Shown piece after piece: positions 9,184-20,579 of a stretch of DNA of 64,000 bases. The DNA comes from Entoloma clypeatum. Its lineage: Eukaryota > Basidiomycota > Agaricomycetes > Agaricales > Entolomataceae. Position numbers and translations under genes: made by a program. Location of the stretch: positions 992,001-1,056,000 of the forward strand of contig OY751494.1 of the NCBI GenBank assembly GCA_963565915.1, written 5' to 3'. The first letter of the stretch is position 1. Each line of letters begins with the position of its first letter. A model generated the notes under the pieces. That model was given only the letters and a program-made list of their open reading frames with translations, ran no database searches and was not told where the DNA came from.

Positions 9184-9472
9184 TGTTATGATCGTATTTT
9201 CACTTTTTACTTTATCTTATCTTATCTCGATCTTATCTTATCTACATCATATCATACATGAGGACATCTTATCATTATCGTGCAGCATGATGCTGCCACA
9301 ACGCAGCCTCATGGAATTTACATATATAAGTAGGGTACTTTCACTTGTATTCGATAGCTTGTTCTCTTGAGATTCCCGCTGGGTCTCTTGGCAATACAGT
9401 TCTCTTATCATCTTTCCACTTCGTTCCTAAGTTTGGGCTCGCGACGTCGTTTGACTTAGCGTCACCTCAACA
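9184..9472 (+). repeat. Gypsy-D 5' LTR (289 bp)
   Basis: TGTTATGATC...CCTCAACA. It contains CTTATCTTATCT-type repeats near 9210-9245 and a TATA box TATATAAG at 9323-9330. AGCTTGTTCT at 9356-9365, 33 nt downstream of the TATA box, is the predicted transcript start. Confidence 0.96.
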
Positions 9473-9474
9473 GA

Positions 9475-9484
9475 AGAACAAGCT
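9475..9484 (+). other. Self-priming primer-binding site of Gypsy-D
   Basis: AGAACAAGCT begins after a 2-nt spacer and is the exact reverse complement of AGCTTGTTCT at 9356-9365 in the LTR. It has the same geometry as Gypsy-A with a different sequence. Confidence 0.75.
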
Positions 9485-10050
9485 CTTTCTACTCGCCCGC
9501 CCAAACACACACTTCCCACTCCATCATCACTATCCCCGCCGTTTCGCACTTTTGCGTTAAAAGTCACACTTCGTTATTACATGCAGACCCTAGCGTTAAG
9601 GGGGATCTCCCGGACTTCAGGGATAAGAAGAGAAATGCTTGGTGCACCCACTATATCTAGCATTGCCATTTGAGACACATAGGGAAACATTGAGCCCGTC
9701 CCGTGTCGAGGTGACCAAAGGCCGACGCAACTAACCTTCGGGAAAGCTGCTGGCGCATGTGACGGTTGGAGAGAGCAGACCATACACGTCTAGATCGCAA
9801 AAGGTGTTCCAACCCCCGACCCTATTTCAGGATATCGACCAGTCCAGCGCACATAGGGGATCTGACCGCGTGGACTTCATTTTTCCTAGATCTTCCTTTG
9901 CTTGGGTAAATCGGCTACCTGGGTAAACAGATCGCTCTTTGGGTTTTTTTTCTTTTAGATTTTTTCTCGCCTAAGCATTAGAACAGGGTCGCGCGCCCGA
10001 CGCAAGGTACTACTGTTCAAAAAACAACCACTCCCCCTCATCACACCATC

Positions 10051-11150
10051 ATGGCCAAAGGCACCAATGCCCAATTCGATGAAGAATTTGAACAACACCA
10101 CGCACCATCACCCTTACCTCCGATACCACTGTTCAATCACCCCCCCCCCCACAAAACAACAATCGTGGAAGGAAATTAGAAGTCGCCGCGGATTCCGGCA
10201 AATACAATGGATCCAAAGCAACGTTCACAGTATGGTGGACTAAGATGGTCGCATGGCTCAGGGTCAACCGAGAGCTATTCAATGGAGAAGAAGAAGTGTG
10301 CATTGCAGTGTGGTCGCGATTGGACGGTCCCACAGCAGGAGTTTACGGGGAAACCCGTTTGAATCAATGTATGGAATCAGAAGATTGGCCAACATACCGA
10401 GAGCTAGTCAGTGAAATCACAACGAGGTTTCGTCCCACCACTGAGATCGAATGGGCCCGATCCAAAATAGAGAGCTTTAAGCAAGGTTCAATGAAGACCG
10501 ATGATTGGATTACGCAATTCGGGACCCTGGTGATCAAGGGCAAGATCGAGGAAAGGCACGGTGTAACCCTTTTGGAAAGGAACGCCAAAGAATCTATCAT
10601 GCAACAACTCTTCCAGCAAGGGAGGAGAAAGTCCACGGTGCAGGGCACCTGTGAAGAAATTTTGGCAATCGGCAGAGCGGAAGAGACCTTCGCAGCAAGA
10701 CTAGGCATGAGGACTGGCAATAACTTTGGACAACAACATAACACATGGGGCAATCGGCCTGCATATGGACAACAGCAGCAACAGAGGCCCTTTGGGCAAC
10801 AACAGAATGGGGGGTACCGTCCTCAACAACAAAATGGTCAACAACAACAACAGCAGCAACCACGACGGGATCCAAATGCAATGGATGTCGATAGGAACCA
10901 GAGACGCGCTCCTGGTAATTGTTATAACTGCGGCGGACAGGGGCATTTTGCCTGAGATTGCAGACGGCCACAGCACAGGGTACAAGCAGCAATGATCAAA
11001 CAGATCGATGAACAAGAGGAGGAGGAAATTTTGAGACAGATCAACGTGAGGCGTCAAGCGCGCCAAGCTAATAATCGACAGCAGGGCCAACCGGCTCAGA
11101 ACAATGGACAGGCTGCAGCGCAGCAGGATTTTGTAAATGTCAACCAGTAA
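10051..11150 (+). pseudogene. Gypsy-D gag, frameshifted and with one TGA
   Basis: It starts MAKGTNAQFDEEFEQ at 10051. A run of 11 C at 10140-10150 lies at the point where the frame changes, after which the capsid region reads KATFTVWWTKMVAWL and RELVSEITTRFRP. A Gln/Asn-rich stretch (10720-10870) precedes the single CCHC knuckle CYNCGGQGHFA*DC, whose Arg codon has become TGA at 10953. The frame ends at TAA 11148. The leader between PBS and ATG has several ATGs, unlike Gypsy-A. Confidence 0.88.
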
Positions 11151-14100
11151 TTCCCCCGCTGGCTCTGACAAATCGATATGAACAATTGCCTATAGACTCT
11201 TACATATATAAAGACACTGTAAATTCTTGGTTTCAAAAGCTTACGGACGCAGCAGTTACATACAATAAAATACTATTGGACAAACCCAAAAAGGTAAAAA
11301 CCCAAAAAAATAGCACAGATGAATCGGACTTAGATACACTTGTAAACTATATCATTGGGGAGCCCTCGGCAACGAGGCTTGGTTTGTCCCCTACGGATGA
11401 ATGCTTAATTCCCTGTTGCGATGAATCAGATAACTTAACTAGGCAAACAGACTCTATGGGGGAACCATCTTTTATTCGATCCGCTTCTGTGGAAAAGGAG
11501 CTTATGATGAAAATCACACTGGAAACATTGCAGGACAAACACACATTTGATGTTGAAGCATTATTAGACTCAGGGGCGACAGGGATGTTCATGGATCTGG
11601 ACTTTGCCAAAAAGAACAACATTAAATTAAGGGAACTACCTTTCCCCATTCGGGTCTACAACGTTGATGGCACGCTTAACCAAGGAGGTTCGATCACGCA
11701 CGAAGCAGTCATGGCTATGCGGTATAAAGGACACATGGAGATAGCAGTGTTTGAAGCATGCAACCTAGGAAAAGCTAAAATTATCGTTGGACATACTTGG
11801 CTAAAACGTCATAATCCAGAAATCGATTGGGAAAAAGCGGAAATTAAATTATCCAGATGTCCAGAAGAATGTGGCATGCGTCGAACACGTTACTTAAATA
11901 AAACTGCAAGGACCAGATGGGGTGGAAGGATGGAAGAAGTAGTAGAAGGAAATGAGGAAGAAGTGAAGGAGGAAGTAATCCACATGCTCAGGGCAGCTAA
12001 GGGAGAACCCTCAGATGAAGTACCGGCGGAACAGGTTGTCCCCCAGAAATATCACAAATATTTATCAGTCTTTGAAAAGAAAGCATCAGAGAGATTACCA
12101 GTCAGGAAACCATGGGATCACGCTATAGACTTAAAACCGGATTTCGTACCAAAAAAGGCCAAAGTCTATCCCCTGTCACCAGATGAAAGGAAAGAAGTAT
12201 CCAAATTTGTAAACGATCAATTACGCAAAGGATATATTTGACCTACCAAGTCACCACAAACTTCGCCAGTATTCTTTATACCCAAAAAAGATGGAAAGAA
12301 ATGAATGGTACAGGATTACCGACATATTAACAGCTGGACCGTTCACAATAATTATCCACTCCCGTTGATTCCGGAATTGATCGATAAATTAAAGGGAAAG
12401 AAAAAGTTTACCAAAATGGACCTCAGATGGGGATATAACAATGTACGCATCAAAGAAGGAGACGAGTGGAAAGTGGCATTTACAACCCCAGATGGAGCCT
12501 TCGAACCAACAGTTATGTTCTTCGGATTAAATAATTCCCCAAGCACGTTTCAAACCATGATGAACGACATATTTAGAGACTTGATTGATCAAGGAGACGT
12601 AGTTATCTATATTGACGATATATTGGTAGCAACTGTAGGAGAAAAAGGACACAGTGAAATTGTGGAGGAAATTCTAAAAAGATTACGGGAAAACGACTTA
12701 TTCTTAAAACCGGGAAAATGTTTCTTTGACAGAGACGAAATAGAGTTCTTAGGGTTAATTATTGGGAAAGACGGAATTCGAATGGATCCTTCAAAAGTAG
12801 ACGCCATCAAACAATGGCCGAAACCAACGAAAGTCAAAGAAGTCCAGTCGTTTCTAGGATTGGCCAATTTCTATTGAAGATTTGTCAAAGACTTCTCTAA
12901 AGTGGCAGGGCCATTACATAAATTAACAAGGAAAGAAACAATCTGGAATTGGAAAGAGGAACAGGAGGAAGCGTTTGATATGCTAAAAAAATTATTTATG
13001 AAAGCACCTATATTAGTATCTCCCGATCCAGATCGGAAGTTGAGAGTAGAATCAGACGCATCGGACTTTGCTACAGGAGCAATTCTATCTATGGAATGTG
13101 AGGATGAGAAATGGAGGCCATGTGCCTTTCTATCTAAAGGATTGAATGATGTGGAACGAAATTACAATGTACACGATAAAGAAATGCTGGGCATAATTCG
13201 AGCACTGGAAGCATGGAGACACCACCTTGAAGGAGCCAAACATGAGGTCGAGATCTGGACCGATCATAAAAACCTCAAGTACTTCATGAAGGAACGAAAG
13301 CTTAATCGCAGACAAGCACGCTGGGCGTTGTATCTAACACATTTCAATTTCAAATTAATACACAAGGCTGGCACCTCAATGGGAAAGGCGGATGCTCTTT
13401 CGAGAAGGGTTGATCATAGAAAGGGGGTGGAAAATGACAACGAAGACGTAACATTATTAAAACCCGAATACTTCCACTTGCGAGCAATGGATCGAGGTCA
13501 CATACTTATTGATGGACAAGAAAGTAAACTATTAAAACGCATCAGGGATGCCAAGGAGTTTGATGAACAAGTGTTGAAAGCAGTGGAAGAGTTAAAAAAA
13601 AACAAATACCAAAACATTGCGCGCAGATGAATGGCACGAAGAGCAGGGACTCTGGTTACATCGAGGAAAAGTTTATGTTCCGAAAAGTCAGGAACTCAGG
13701 GAGGAAATAATTAAATTACACCACAACAACCCAGTTGCAGGACACCCAGGGCAGTGGAAGACCCTGGAATTGGTTACACGTAATTATTGGTGGCCTAGTA
13801 TTACAAACATGGTCAAAGCATACATCGAGGGCTGCGACAGATGTCAACGATCAAAAAACGTGCCTCAACTGCTAGCCGGTAAATTAAAAGCAAACACGGA
13901 ACATGCAGGACCATGGAAACATGTTACAGCAGATTTTATCATAGGACTCCCAGAAGCTCAGGGGTACAACGCAGTATTAGTTGTGGCTTGCAGATCGACA
14001 AAGCAATCACACTTTATCAAAACACGCGATGAAGTCTCAGCAGAGGGATTAGCTAAACTATATCGGGACGAAGTCTGGAAACTTCATGGACTGCCGGAAT

Positions 14101-15074
14101 CGTTAACGTCAGACCGAGGACCACAATTTGCGGCAATATTTATGAAGGAACTAAATAAAATATTGGGGATCACAACTAAATTATCAACGGCGTATCATCC
14201 ACAAACAGACGGACAGACAGAACGCATCAACCAGGAGTTGGAGCAATATCTAAGATCATTTATTTCCCATCGGCAAACAGATTGGCCCGAATGGATGGCA
14301 ACCGCGGAGTTCGCCTATAATAATAAAATTCACACGGCAACTCAGTTTTCACCGTTCTATGTAAATTATGGGTTTAACCCTAGGATGGGCGTAGAACCTC
14401 GGAGGGCAGAAAAGTCAGAACCGGCAAAAGAATTCGCAGAGCGAATGAAGAAGATTCATGAGGAGGCAGAAGCAGCGCTAGTAAAAGCACGAGAAGAGAT
14501 GGAACGGTATGCGAACCTGAAACGGGGTGATGCACCAGTTTACAAAGTTGGCGACAAAGTTTGGTTATCGACTAAAGACCTAAAGTTGAACCGACCCTTA
14601 AAGAAACTTGCCAAATGATGGATTGGACCCTATACCATAACCCAAATCATTTCGTCACACGCTGTAGAACTTAAATTACCAAAAACTTGGAAAATCCACC
14701 CGGTCATCAATGTATCACAGGTCCGATTATTTAAAGAACCACTATTTATATCACAAAGGGTGCAGGCACCAAACCCGATAGTTATCAATGGCGAAGAGGA
14801 GTACGATGTCGCTAAAGTTATCGACTCAAGGTTGAAGAGAGGGAAGCTGGAATATTTAGTGCAATGGGAGGGTCTGACTCAGGACCACAACACGTGGGAA
14901 CCCGAGGATCACCTAGAACATGCCAAGGAAGCGGTGGAGGACTTCTTTAAATTAAACCCGAATGCACCCCGGCGCTTACGCGCAAACATCTTTGAAGGAT
15001 TGGAATTTAAACCATATGAGAATTTCACGGACACCCCGAACGACATCATATCTCACCTGGAAGTCGAGATCTAG
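11150..15074 (+). pseudogene. Gypsy-D pol, four TGA codons and a frameshift
   Basis: The pol frame is -1 relative to gag and is already open inside the gag end. In order: protease with an intact LLDSGATGMFMD motif (about 11560), reverse transcriptase with YIDDILV (about 12610), RNase H (VESDASDFATG, DHKNLKYF), integrase (GHPGQWKTLELVTRNYWWP, GCDRCQ, SDRGPQF) and a chromodomain (KLEYLVQWEGLTQDHNTWEP, about 14848-14907), ending at TAG 15072. TGA codons at 12239, 12302, 12875 and 14616 stand at expected Arg positions (for example KDGKK*MVQDYR and ANFY*RF). A run of nine A at 13594-13602 marks a 1-nt frameshift between RNase H and integrase. Confidence 0.93.
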
Positions 15075-15085
15075 AAAGGGGGTAA

Positions 15086-15373
15086 TGTTATGATCGTATT
15101 TCACTTTTTACTTTATCTTATCTTATCTCGATCTTATCTTATCTACATCATATCATACATGAGGACATCTTATCATTATCGCGCAGCATGATGCTGCCAC
15201 AACGCAGCCTCATGGAATTTACATATATAAGTAGGGTACTTTCACTTGTATTCGATAGCTTGTTCTCTTGAGATTCCCGCTGGGTCTCTTGGCAATACAG
15301 TTCTCTTATCATCTTTCCACTTCGTTCCTAAGTTTGGGCTCGCGACGTTGTTTGACTTAGCGTCGCCTCAACA
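15086..15373 (+). repeat. Gypsy-D 3' LTR (288 bp)
   Basis: Nearly identical to 9184-9472. Preceded by the purine tract AGAAAGGGGGTAA and followed by the TSD copy CTACA. Confidence 0.96.
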
Positions 15374-15955
15374 CTACACTAGTTACATGCAGTATTTATA
15401 CTTATAGAAATGCACACAGACCAACTACGAGCTAGTAACGCTATTGGCTAGAACATGATGGAACATCTCTGGTACACAGCATCAAGGCTGTGGTGCGCAG
15501 CATTCTGAGTCAAAGAGATGACTCAGAGATCTAGAACGAGTCTTGATTGTTTTATGTTTAGAACACTTCATGTGGTCAGGCCACATGGTAAAACACATGA
15601 TTATAGTCATGTGATTGACTGTTGATACATCCATACTTGAATGTTCAACAGTTGGGTGCCAGAGGGGGGTGTTGGGCACAAGGACAGGCCATTGGGCATT
15701 AGAGAGGGCTGTTGGGCGCTTGAAGGGGCCAGTGGTGGCCAGGTGGAGTGGAGGTGGGGGGAATAAAGAGTGTGGGAAGGTTTGGCAGTCAACTTATAGT
15801 TTGACTTTTGGCAATTGCCAAGCGTGCTCGGCAGTCAATGCCGAGTGATGTGTGTCATTGAAAATTGCGCCCTCAATGCCCAAACCGTGGCACCACCAGT
15901 CCCAAAAATTATTCATAACTTATGTAGAGATACTTGAAAGCAATAGTAAGTATTG
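15374..15955. other. Spacer with a short copy of the GTTGGGCA minisatellite motif
   Basis: No gene. Between about 15650 and 15735 the sequence repeats (G)TTGGG(C/T)(A/G)-type units (GTTGGGCACAAGG, ATTGGGCATTAGAG, GTTGGGCGCTTGAAG), the same motif that forms the large array at 43893-44578. Confidence 0.5.
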
Positions 15956-16411
15956 TTATGGATTCGCTATCCATGGCATTGATCGCTCAGACAAGATACA
16001 AGACATAGAAGCCTTATCTGATTAATGGCCAGTTTCATCTTATCTATTGGTTTCATGCTTACTATTCACTTTTACATCATTCGGGCCCCAGCCTCCGCTT
16101 ACTCACTACAGTATGGTCATTGTTACCATATCTAGATGGTTACTCTCACACATCCTTGACATCGTGTTACTTATTGGACTATACTTAGATACACTGACTC
16201 ATGCCGCAGCAGTTACCATAGACACCTACTCCGGGTCTGCTTCTGGAGTCAGACCGGAACCGCTCTAGAGTCATCTAGATGACTTGACCTTCTAGTATAT
16301 ATAGGGTAGATACATTGCATGTATTCCCCAGATCTAGCAATCACCTTGGTATCCGCCTTTGCTACTTAAGCCTCTCTGCCTAAGCATCACATGGGTTTGT
16401 CAACCATAACA
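15956..16411 (+). repeat. Solo LTR, 456 bp, TSD AGTAT
   Basis: TGTTATGG...CCATAACA, flanked on both sides by AGTAT (15951-15955 and 16412-16416). No internal element follows, so it is a solo LTR left by recombination. TATATATAG at 16296 lies 34 nt before AGATCTAGCAA (16330-16340), which resembles the start sequence of Gypsy-A. The orientation as plus is inferred from these two signals. Confidence 0.88.
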
Positions 16412-16784
16412 AGTATATATACAGTTACATACATTAGCTATGTCTGGTAGAGAGTCTATGTAGCAGAATAATGTATCAAAACACACTGTGAATCATGATA
16501 AACAGTGCAGCATGAGTCCCCTTAAACACAAAAAGCAACATTTCTTACTTCCTCCTTTCCACAACCACATTAGATTACATATAATATATATATACTATTT
16601 AACCATTGCATGTGAACCTATTGAGACCATTCAAACACAATTCAAGGACTTCATAAGGTGAATATGAGCAAAATAGGTTGAAAATTTGACCAAAGAGATT
16701 TATTTCAGCTTTGGATTCTCCACATTGAGGGGATCTTATCACACATTTGTTTTTCAAGTTTGGTCCATTCCTTGGGGAGATATA
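16412..16784. other. A/T-rich spacer, nothing recognised
   Basis: About 370 bases of A/T-rich sequence between the solo LTR and the Tc1/mariner element. No open frame with a motif was seen. Confidence 0.5.
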
Positions 16785-16997
16785 CAGTGCCTCACAAAAC
16801 TGATTCAATGTTTGCTACTTTGTGAATACCTTCAAAATAACTTTGCAAATAATGCCAATCAAAAGAAGGTATTGGTACCTGGTTAAAAGCCCTGCTTCAG
16901 GACTCTTGAAATCTGCAATAATTATGTAATTCCCATAAAAAATGATCAATATATGATCAAATTACTCCAGGGACTCATTGAATCAGTTTTGTGAGTA
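16785..16997 (+). repeat. Left terminal inverted repeat of the Tc1/mariner element
   Basis: The 20-mer CTCACAAAACTGATTCAATG (16791-16810) near the outer end recurs at the inner end in inverted orientation (16976-16995). Each TIR is therefore itself bounded by inverted copies of one 20-bp motif, a candidate transposase-binding site. Confidence 0.85.
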
Positions 16998-17024
16998 TGT
17001 ACAATAAATACAGGATTTTATATT

Positions 17025-17894
17025 TTAGTACTTGGTATTACCCCCCTTAGCTTTGATTACTGCCGCTACCCTTCTTGGCATACTTTCTATCAGGTTTTGA
17101 CACACTTCTGGCTCTATATTATTCCACACCTCTGCTGCTCTGTCCCAAATCTCCCAGACTCCCTTGGGTGATGTTGGATATTCATTCAACTTCCTTTTAA
17201 TATGAACCCAGAGGTGTTCAATAGGATTGAGGTCTGGGGACTGTGCAGGCCAATTCAGCAGAGCAATATTCTTGCTGTTCATCCATTCTGCAAGTCTCCC
17301 CACACCTTCCCAACCCATACAACCCCAAACCATAATATTTCCTCCCCCAAACTTGACTGTGCCCTGAACCTCTCTTTCAATAAGCCCCTCATCCTTCTTT
17401 TTCCAGACCCATTCCTTGCCATCTGACCCAAACCTGTTGATTTTGGTCTCATCTGACCAAATGACCCTCTTCCAGTCCTCCACTGTCCATTCCCTGTGCT
17501 TCATAGCAAATGCCAACCGCCTCTTCTGATGTATGGCCTTTAAGAAAGGTCTTTTCTTCTTTGTTACAGCCTTGAATTCATGTTTTCTGAGAACCCTTCT
17601 CACAGTTTCTGGGGAGACAGGATTGGAGATGACAGTGTTGATGTGTTTGGTAGCCTGCACAGCATTGGAGGCTCTCCCTGAGGTGATTTGTGAAAGTATG
17701 TTTCGTGTGTTGGTGGGAGAAAGCTTGGATGGATGACCACCAGAAGAGAGATTGCAATGAAGAAGAAGATTCTGAAGCACTCTGGAGACAGTTGGTTGGC
17801 TGACACCCAGGTTAGAGGCAATATGACGAGTGGAGTGACCATTGGAGGCCAGAGAAAGAATGTTTTCCTTGTGGGAAGAGGAGATAGGGCGCAT
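17025..17894 (-). pseudogene. Tc1/mariner transposase, internally deleted
   Basis: An open 289-codon frame starting MRPISSSHKENILSLASNG. Residues 1-110 hold two helix-turn-helix units (STRHIASNLGVSQPTVSRVL; VSPETVRRVLRKH) for TIR binding. The catalytic part keeps the first Asp (VIWSDETKINRFGSDG) and the last acidic site (AQSPDLNPIEHLW). Between them the protein jumps from GVGRLAEWMNSKNI straight to LLNWPAQSPD; family members normally have some 45-50 more residues here, including the second catalytic Asp in a QQD.PKHT motif. The deletion is in frame, so the ORF looks intact but the enzyme should be dead. It could still bind TIRs. Confidence 0.88.
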
Positions 17895-18043
17895 GATTAA
17901 TTATGGAGGCTGTTGAGGTTGGATTCTTCTTATACAACTTTTCTTGACAACCCATCAGGGTTCTATTCAAGTTCCATCAGTAAGTCATGACAACTGGTTA
18001 CCATACAACCAGTGAAGCATTTGATTCTGATAATTGCCATAGG

Positions 18044-18256
18044 TACTCACAAAACTGATTCAATGAGTTGCTGATTTAATTTAATCATATCTCCATGGAT
18101 TCTGATCTAAATCATATGATTCCTTTATATTCTGAAAGCCCTGAAGTAGGGCTTTCAATTATATACCAAAGGTTTAATTCAATTGGTATTCTTTGCAGAG
18201 TTATCTTGAAGGTATTCAAAAAGCAACAAACATTGAATCAGTTTTGTGAGGCACTG
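18044..18256 (-). repeat. Right terminal inverted repeat of the Tc1/mariner element
   Basis: Imperfect inverted copy of 16785-16997, with the 20-bp motif at 18046-18065 and inverted at 18231-18250. Followed by TA. Confidence 0.85.
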
Positions 18257-18808
18257 TAGCACTTTCACTGAAATCTGTACATTTCATTATTTCTATTTTA
18301 TCTAGACTTCTAAAAACCATACAAGGTGTTTCAGAAGGTGAATACATATCTATTGATGAGTTCTATCATATTGAACTATTATTAGACTATGAGGAAGGCA
18401 CTGCACAATGCATTTTGCACATTGTTTACTATTATTTGGTCAGAGCACGGAACATCTATAACTTAAAATCTGTGGCGAAGTTTCATAAAATAAATACTTA
18501 CACAATGACATATAATTCCCTCCTACCTAATTGATATAGTATAAACCCTTACTTGTTCCTGTGTAGACATAATAAGCAGATGTGCGATGTTTTTGGGAAT
18601 TTGTTTACATGTATTTGACACATTTGATGTGCGCGTGATGCACGTCATCCAATGTTGAAACAACACATCCACCCATTGCTGACTCTGCAATGAGGGCACA
18701 CATGCCAAAAATCATGTGTTTGGATAGTTTAATCATGTGTGAACCTATGTCAACAGCAAATTAACCAAGTAACATGGCTCTTGTGGACAATACGTGATAT
18801 TTGTATGG
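18257..18808. other. A/T-rich spacer, nothing recognised
   Basis: About 550 bases without a credible coding frame between the Tc1/mariner element and the next solo LTR. Short antisense frames exist but carry no motif. Confidence 0.5.
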
Positions 18809-19521
18809 TGTTAAGTAGGTGAAACGTCGGAGCTTCGTCGGAGTCCATCAGAGGTCGGACGTAGGACTGAGACCGGAGCGGAACTCCAGAAATGTGGAGG
18901 AACGACGAAGGGGAGGGATGTGGCTTCAATGTATGTGTTGCGCCGCCGTTTGTTGGATAAGGTGTCCCAATTTCAGGAGGTTGGAGGAGAGATCGGAGGT
19001 GCAGAGGTCCTCAGAGAGATCTCAGTGAGGGACACACTGACATGGAAGTGGTCGGACGATGTCGGAGTTGTGACTCAGACACAGTACTGAGCTCATCGAA
19101 GGGTAACGATGGAGGAAGAGCAGAAGATGATGATGTTGTTGGCATATTGTACCACAGCGAGGATCTCTGGCATGAACTGAGAGTAGAGGAGTGAACTTGG
19201 TTGATATTTGAAATGAGGAACTACAGGTATGGTACGAGCTTAAATATCTAAATGCGATTACTTTACAGAGATGGTCGGAGTAGGTCCGGAGTTGTGACGT
19301 AAGTTGCCAGCAACTGTATCGAACATCGGAGATGTCAGTCAACAGACCATGCGGAAAAGGCGATGCATAAGTAAACGGGAATATGAATATGAAATGCATA
19401 AAGGCATGGAGTTATGAATATGAAATGCAAGATGGCAACGTGCGGAGATGCAGAGGTAATGGATGTCCGGAATATTGGAGGACGATCGGAGTGAATCGGA
19501 GACTTGGAGACGGATATAACA
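18809..19521 (-). repeat. Solo LTR, 713 bp, minus orientation, TSD TATGG
   Basis: TGTTAAGT...TATAACA on the plus strand, flanked by TATGG on both sides (18804-18808 and 19522-19526). It is rich in CGGAG/GTCGGA. Segments such as GGCTTCAATGTATGTGTTGC match, diverged, the reverse complement of the Gypsy-E LTR at 58579-58977, which sets the orientation. No internal element remains. Confidence 0.78.
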
Positions 19522-19689
19522 TATGGTTTAACTGAGTTTACTGTTTAACCAACAAATTAACCAAACCAATGAAAGATTAACTGGTTAATGATGGTTTGGT
19601 CTGGTTTAGATTTTTTTCTGAAATTTTCTTAACTGGTTAATGTTTAGGTTAATGGATTTGTGGTCAATTAACCAAACCAAACCAAACTT
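19522..19689. repeat. AACCA-rich low-complexity spacer
   Basis: Repeated TTAACCA/TGGTTAA and AACCAAACC words, a simple degenerate repeat between the solo LTR and the helicase relic. Confidence 0.5.
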
Positions 19690-20252
19690 TTGAACACTAT
19701 GCTTGAGGCCAAGAAAGGAGAAAACCGAGTCCATCCGGGCTCCTTTTTGTAGAGTTGCTGTTAGCCCAATGAACACAACTTTTTCAGGGAGGCAAGCACG
19801 CATCAATCCAATTTGCTGGAAGGCTGGATGGAAACTCACTCCCCAGGTGATCAAGAGATGGATCTCATCAGTCGCAAGAGCATATATACGGTCTTTTGAT
19901 CCTTTTCTCTCCAAAAGACTCTGAAAGCCTGTAGTCGAGAGCATTTCTGGAGAGACAATGATTATGGCCACACCCTCAGATACAATGTTTCAAATATTCT
20001 TGCCCTGTTGTTTGGCATCAGATTTCGTCACAGAATTGACAGCTTTAGCTGTCAAACCAAAACTGATCATCTTCTTCTCCTGGATGCATCTCATAAGTTT
20101 AAGGGTGTGAGATACAGCTTCAATGGCATGCCTGATCCTCCTCTAAGGCTGTAGTAGGTGATATGACCACGATTACTGGCTGTTTTGGGAACTGGAAGTT
20201 TGGTGGACAGAGTGCAGGATCTTCAGTCAAAGCTTGAAGAACGTGCAATAAC
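19690..20252 (-). pseudogene. RecQ-like helicase relic, 3' part (motifs Ia-III)
   Basis: Minus-strand continuation of the helicase after the Copia-A insertion. The first stretch reads VIVVISPTTALEEDQA (motif Ia region). After a frameshift near 20147 and a stop near 20000, it continues VAIIIVSPEMLS, LATDEIHLLITWG (motif II, DEIH) and VFIGLTATLQKGARMDSVF (motif III). The rest of the helicase core is not present downstream. It is non-functional. Confidence 0.75.
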
Positions 20253-20564
20253 TGTTGAAACTTTTCCATCACGTAGATTAGATTAGATTAGATTACATCA
20301 CGTGACCATTTACATATCTTCGATTACATACTTATTTGGTTGGTACAAACAGTAGTACGGTATATAAGACCAGGAAACTGTCAATATCAAAAAGTTGTCT
20401 CTTGACTCTTAACCAGCTCCATCGCTCTCATCAGCCTCAACCGCTCTCACCAGCCTCACCCTCCCAAACCATGTAAGTGGCTAGAACGGTTAAGTAGAGT
20501 ACTTCCACACTGTAGCTGTGTTGCTCAGTACGCCTGTGGCTAGCGCCCAGGTGGAACTTCAACA
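20253..20564 (+). repeat. Copia-A 5' LTR (312 bp)
   Basis: TGTTGAAACTTTTCC...CTTCAACA. It contains GATTAGATTAGATTAGATTA near 20278-20297 and a TATA box TATATAAG at 20361-20368. Confidence 0.96.
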
Positions 20565-20579
20565 GGTTATGGGCCCCAG
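20565..20579 (+). other. Copia-A primer-binding site, complement of initiator tRNA-Met anticodon arm
   Basis: GGTTATGGGCCCCAG directly follows the LTR. Its complement contains GGGCCCATAACC, the anticodon stem-loop of eukaryotic initiator tRNA-Met (CAU in the loop). Drosophila copia is known to prime with a 5' half of this tRNA; a half-tRNA primer is inferred here. Copia-B has the same site. Confidence 0.75.

Larger units (their letters stand above)
9184..15373 (+). mobile_element. Gypsy-D, second Ty3/Gypsy chromovirus family
   Basis: A 6.2-kb element flanked by the direct pentamer CTACA (9179-9183 and 15374-15378), a perfect target-site duplication. LTRs of 289 and 288 bp flank gag, pol and a chromodomain. 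The LTRs are almost identical, so insertion is fairly recent, but coding is ruined by five TGA codons and two homopolymer frameshifts. It belongs to a family distinct from Gypsy-A, with more A/T-rich codon use. Confidence 0.95.
16785..18256 (-). mobile_element. Tc1/mariner element with 213-bp terminal inverted repeats
   Basis: A 1472-bp element flanked by TA dinucleotides (16783-16784 and 18257-18258). The ends begin CAGTGCCTCACAAAACTG and its complement. The inverted repeats are imperfect and extend 213 bp on each side (16785-16997 and 18044-18256). Inside is one transposase gene on the minus strand that lacks part of its catalytic core, so the element is not autonomous. Confidence 0.92.

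Noticed and set aside
10953..14618. TGA as a recoded sense codon (for example Arg or selenocysteine) because it falls so regularly at conserved positions
   Set aside because: Sister copies have ordinary CGA at the same codons and the intact host genes end in normal stops. CpG deamination explains the pattern without recoding.
20278..20297. GATTAGATTAGATTA repeat as a CRISPR-like or telomeric array
   Set aside because: Four short direct units inside an LTR, identical in all Copia LTRs. No spacers and no telomeric context.
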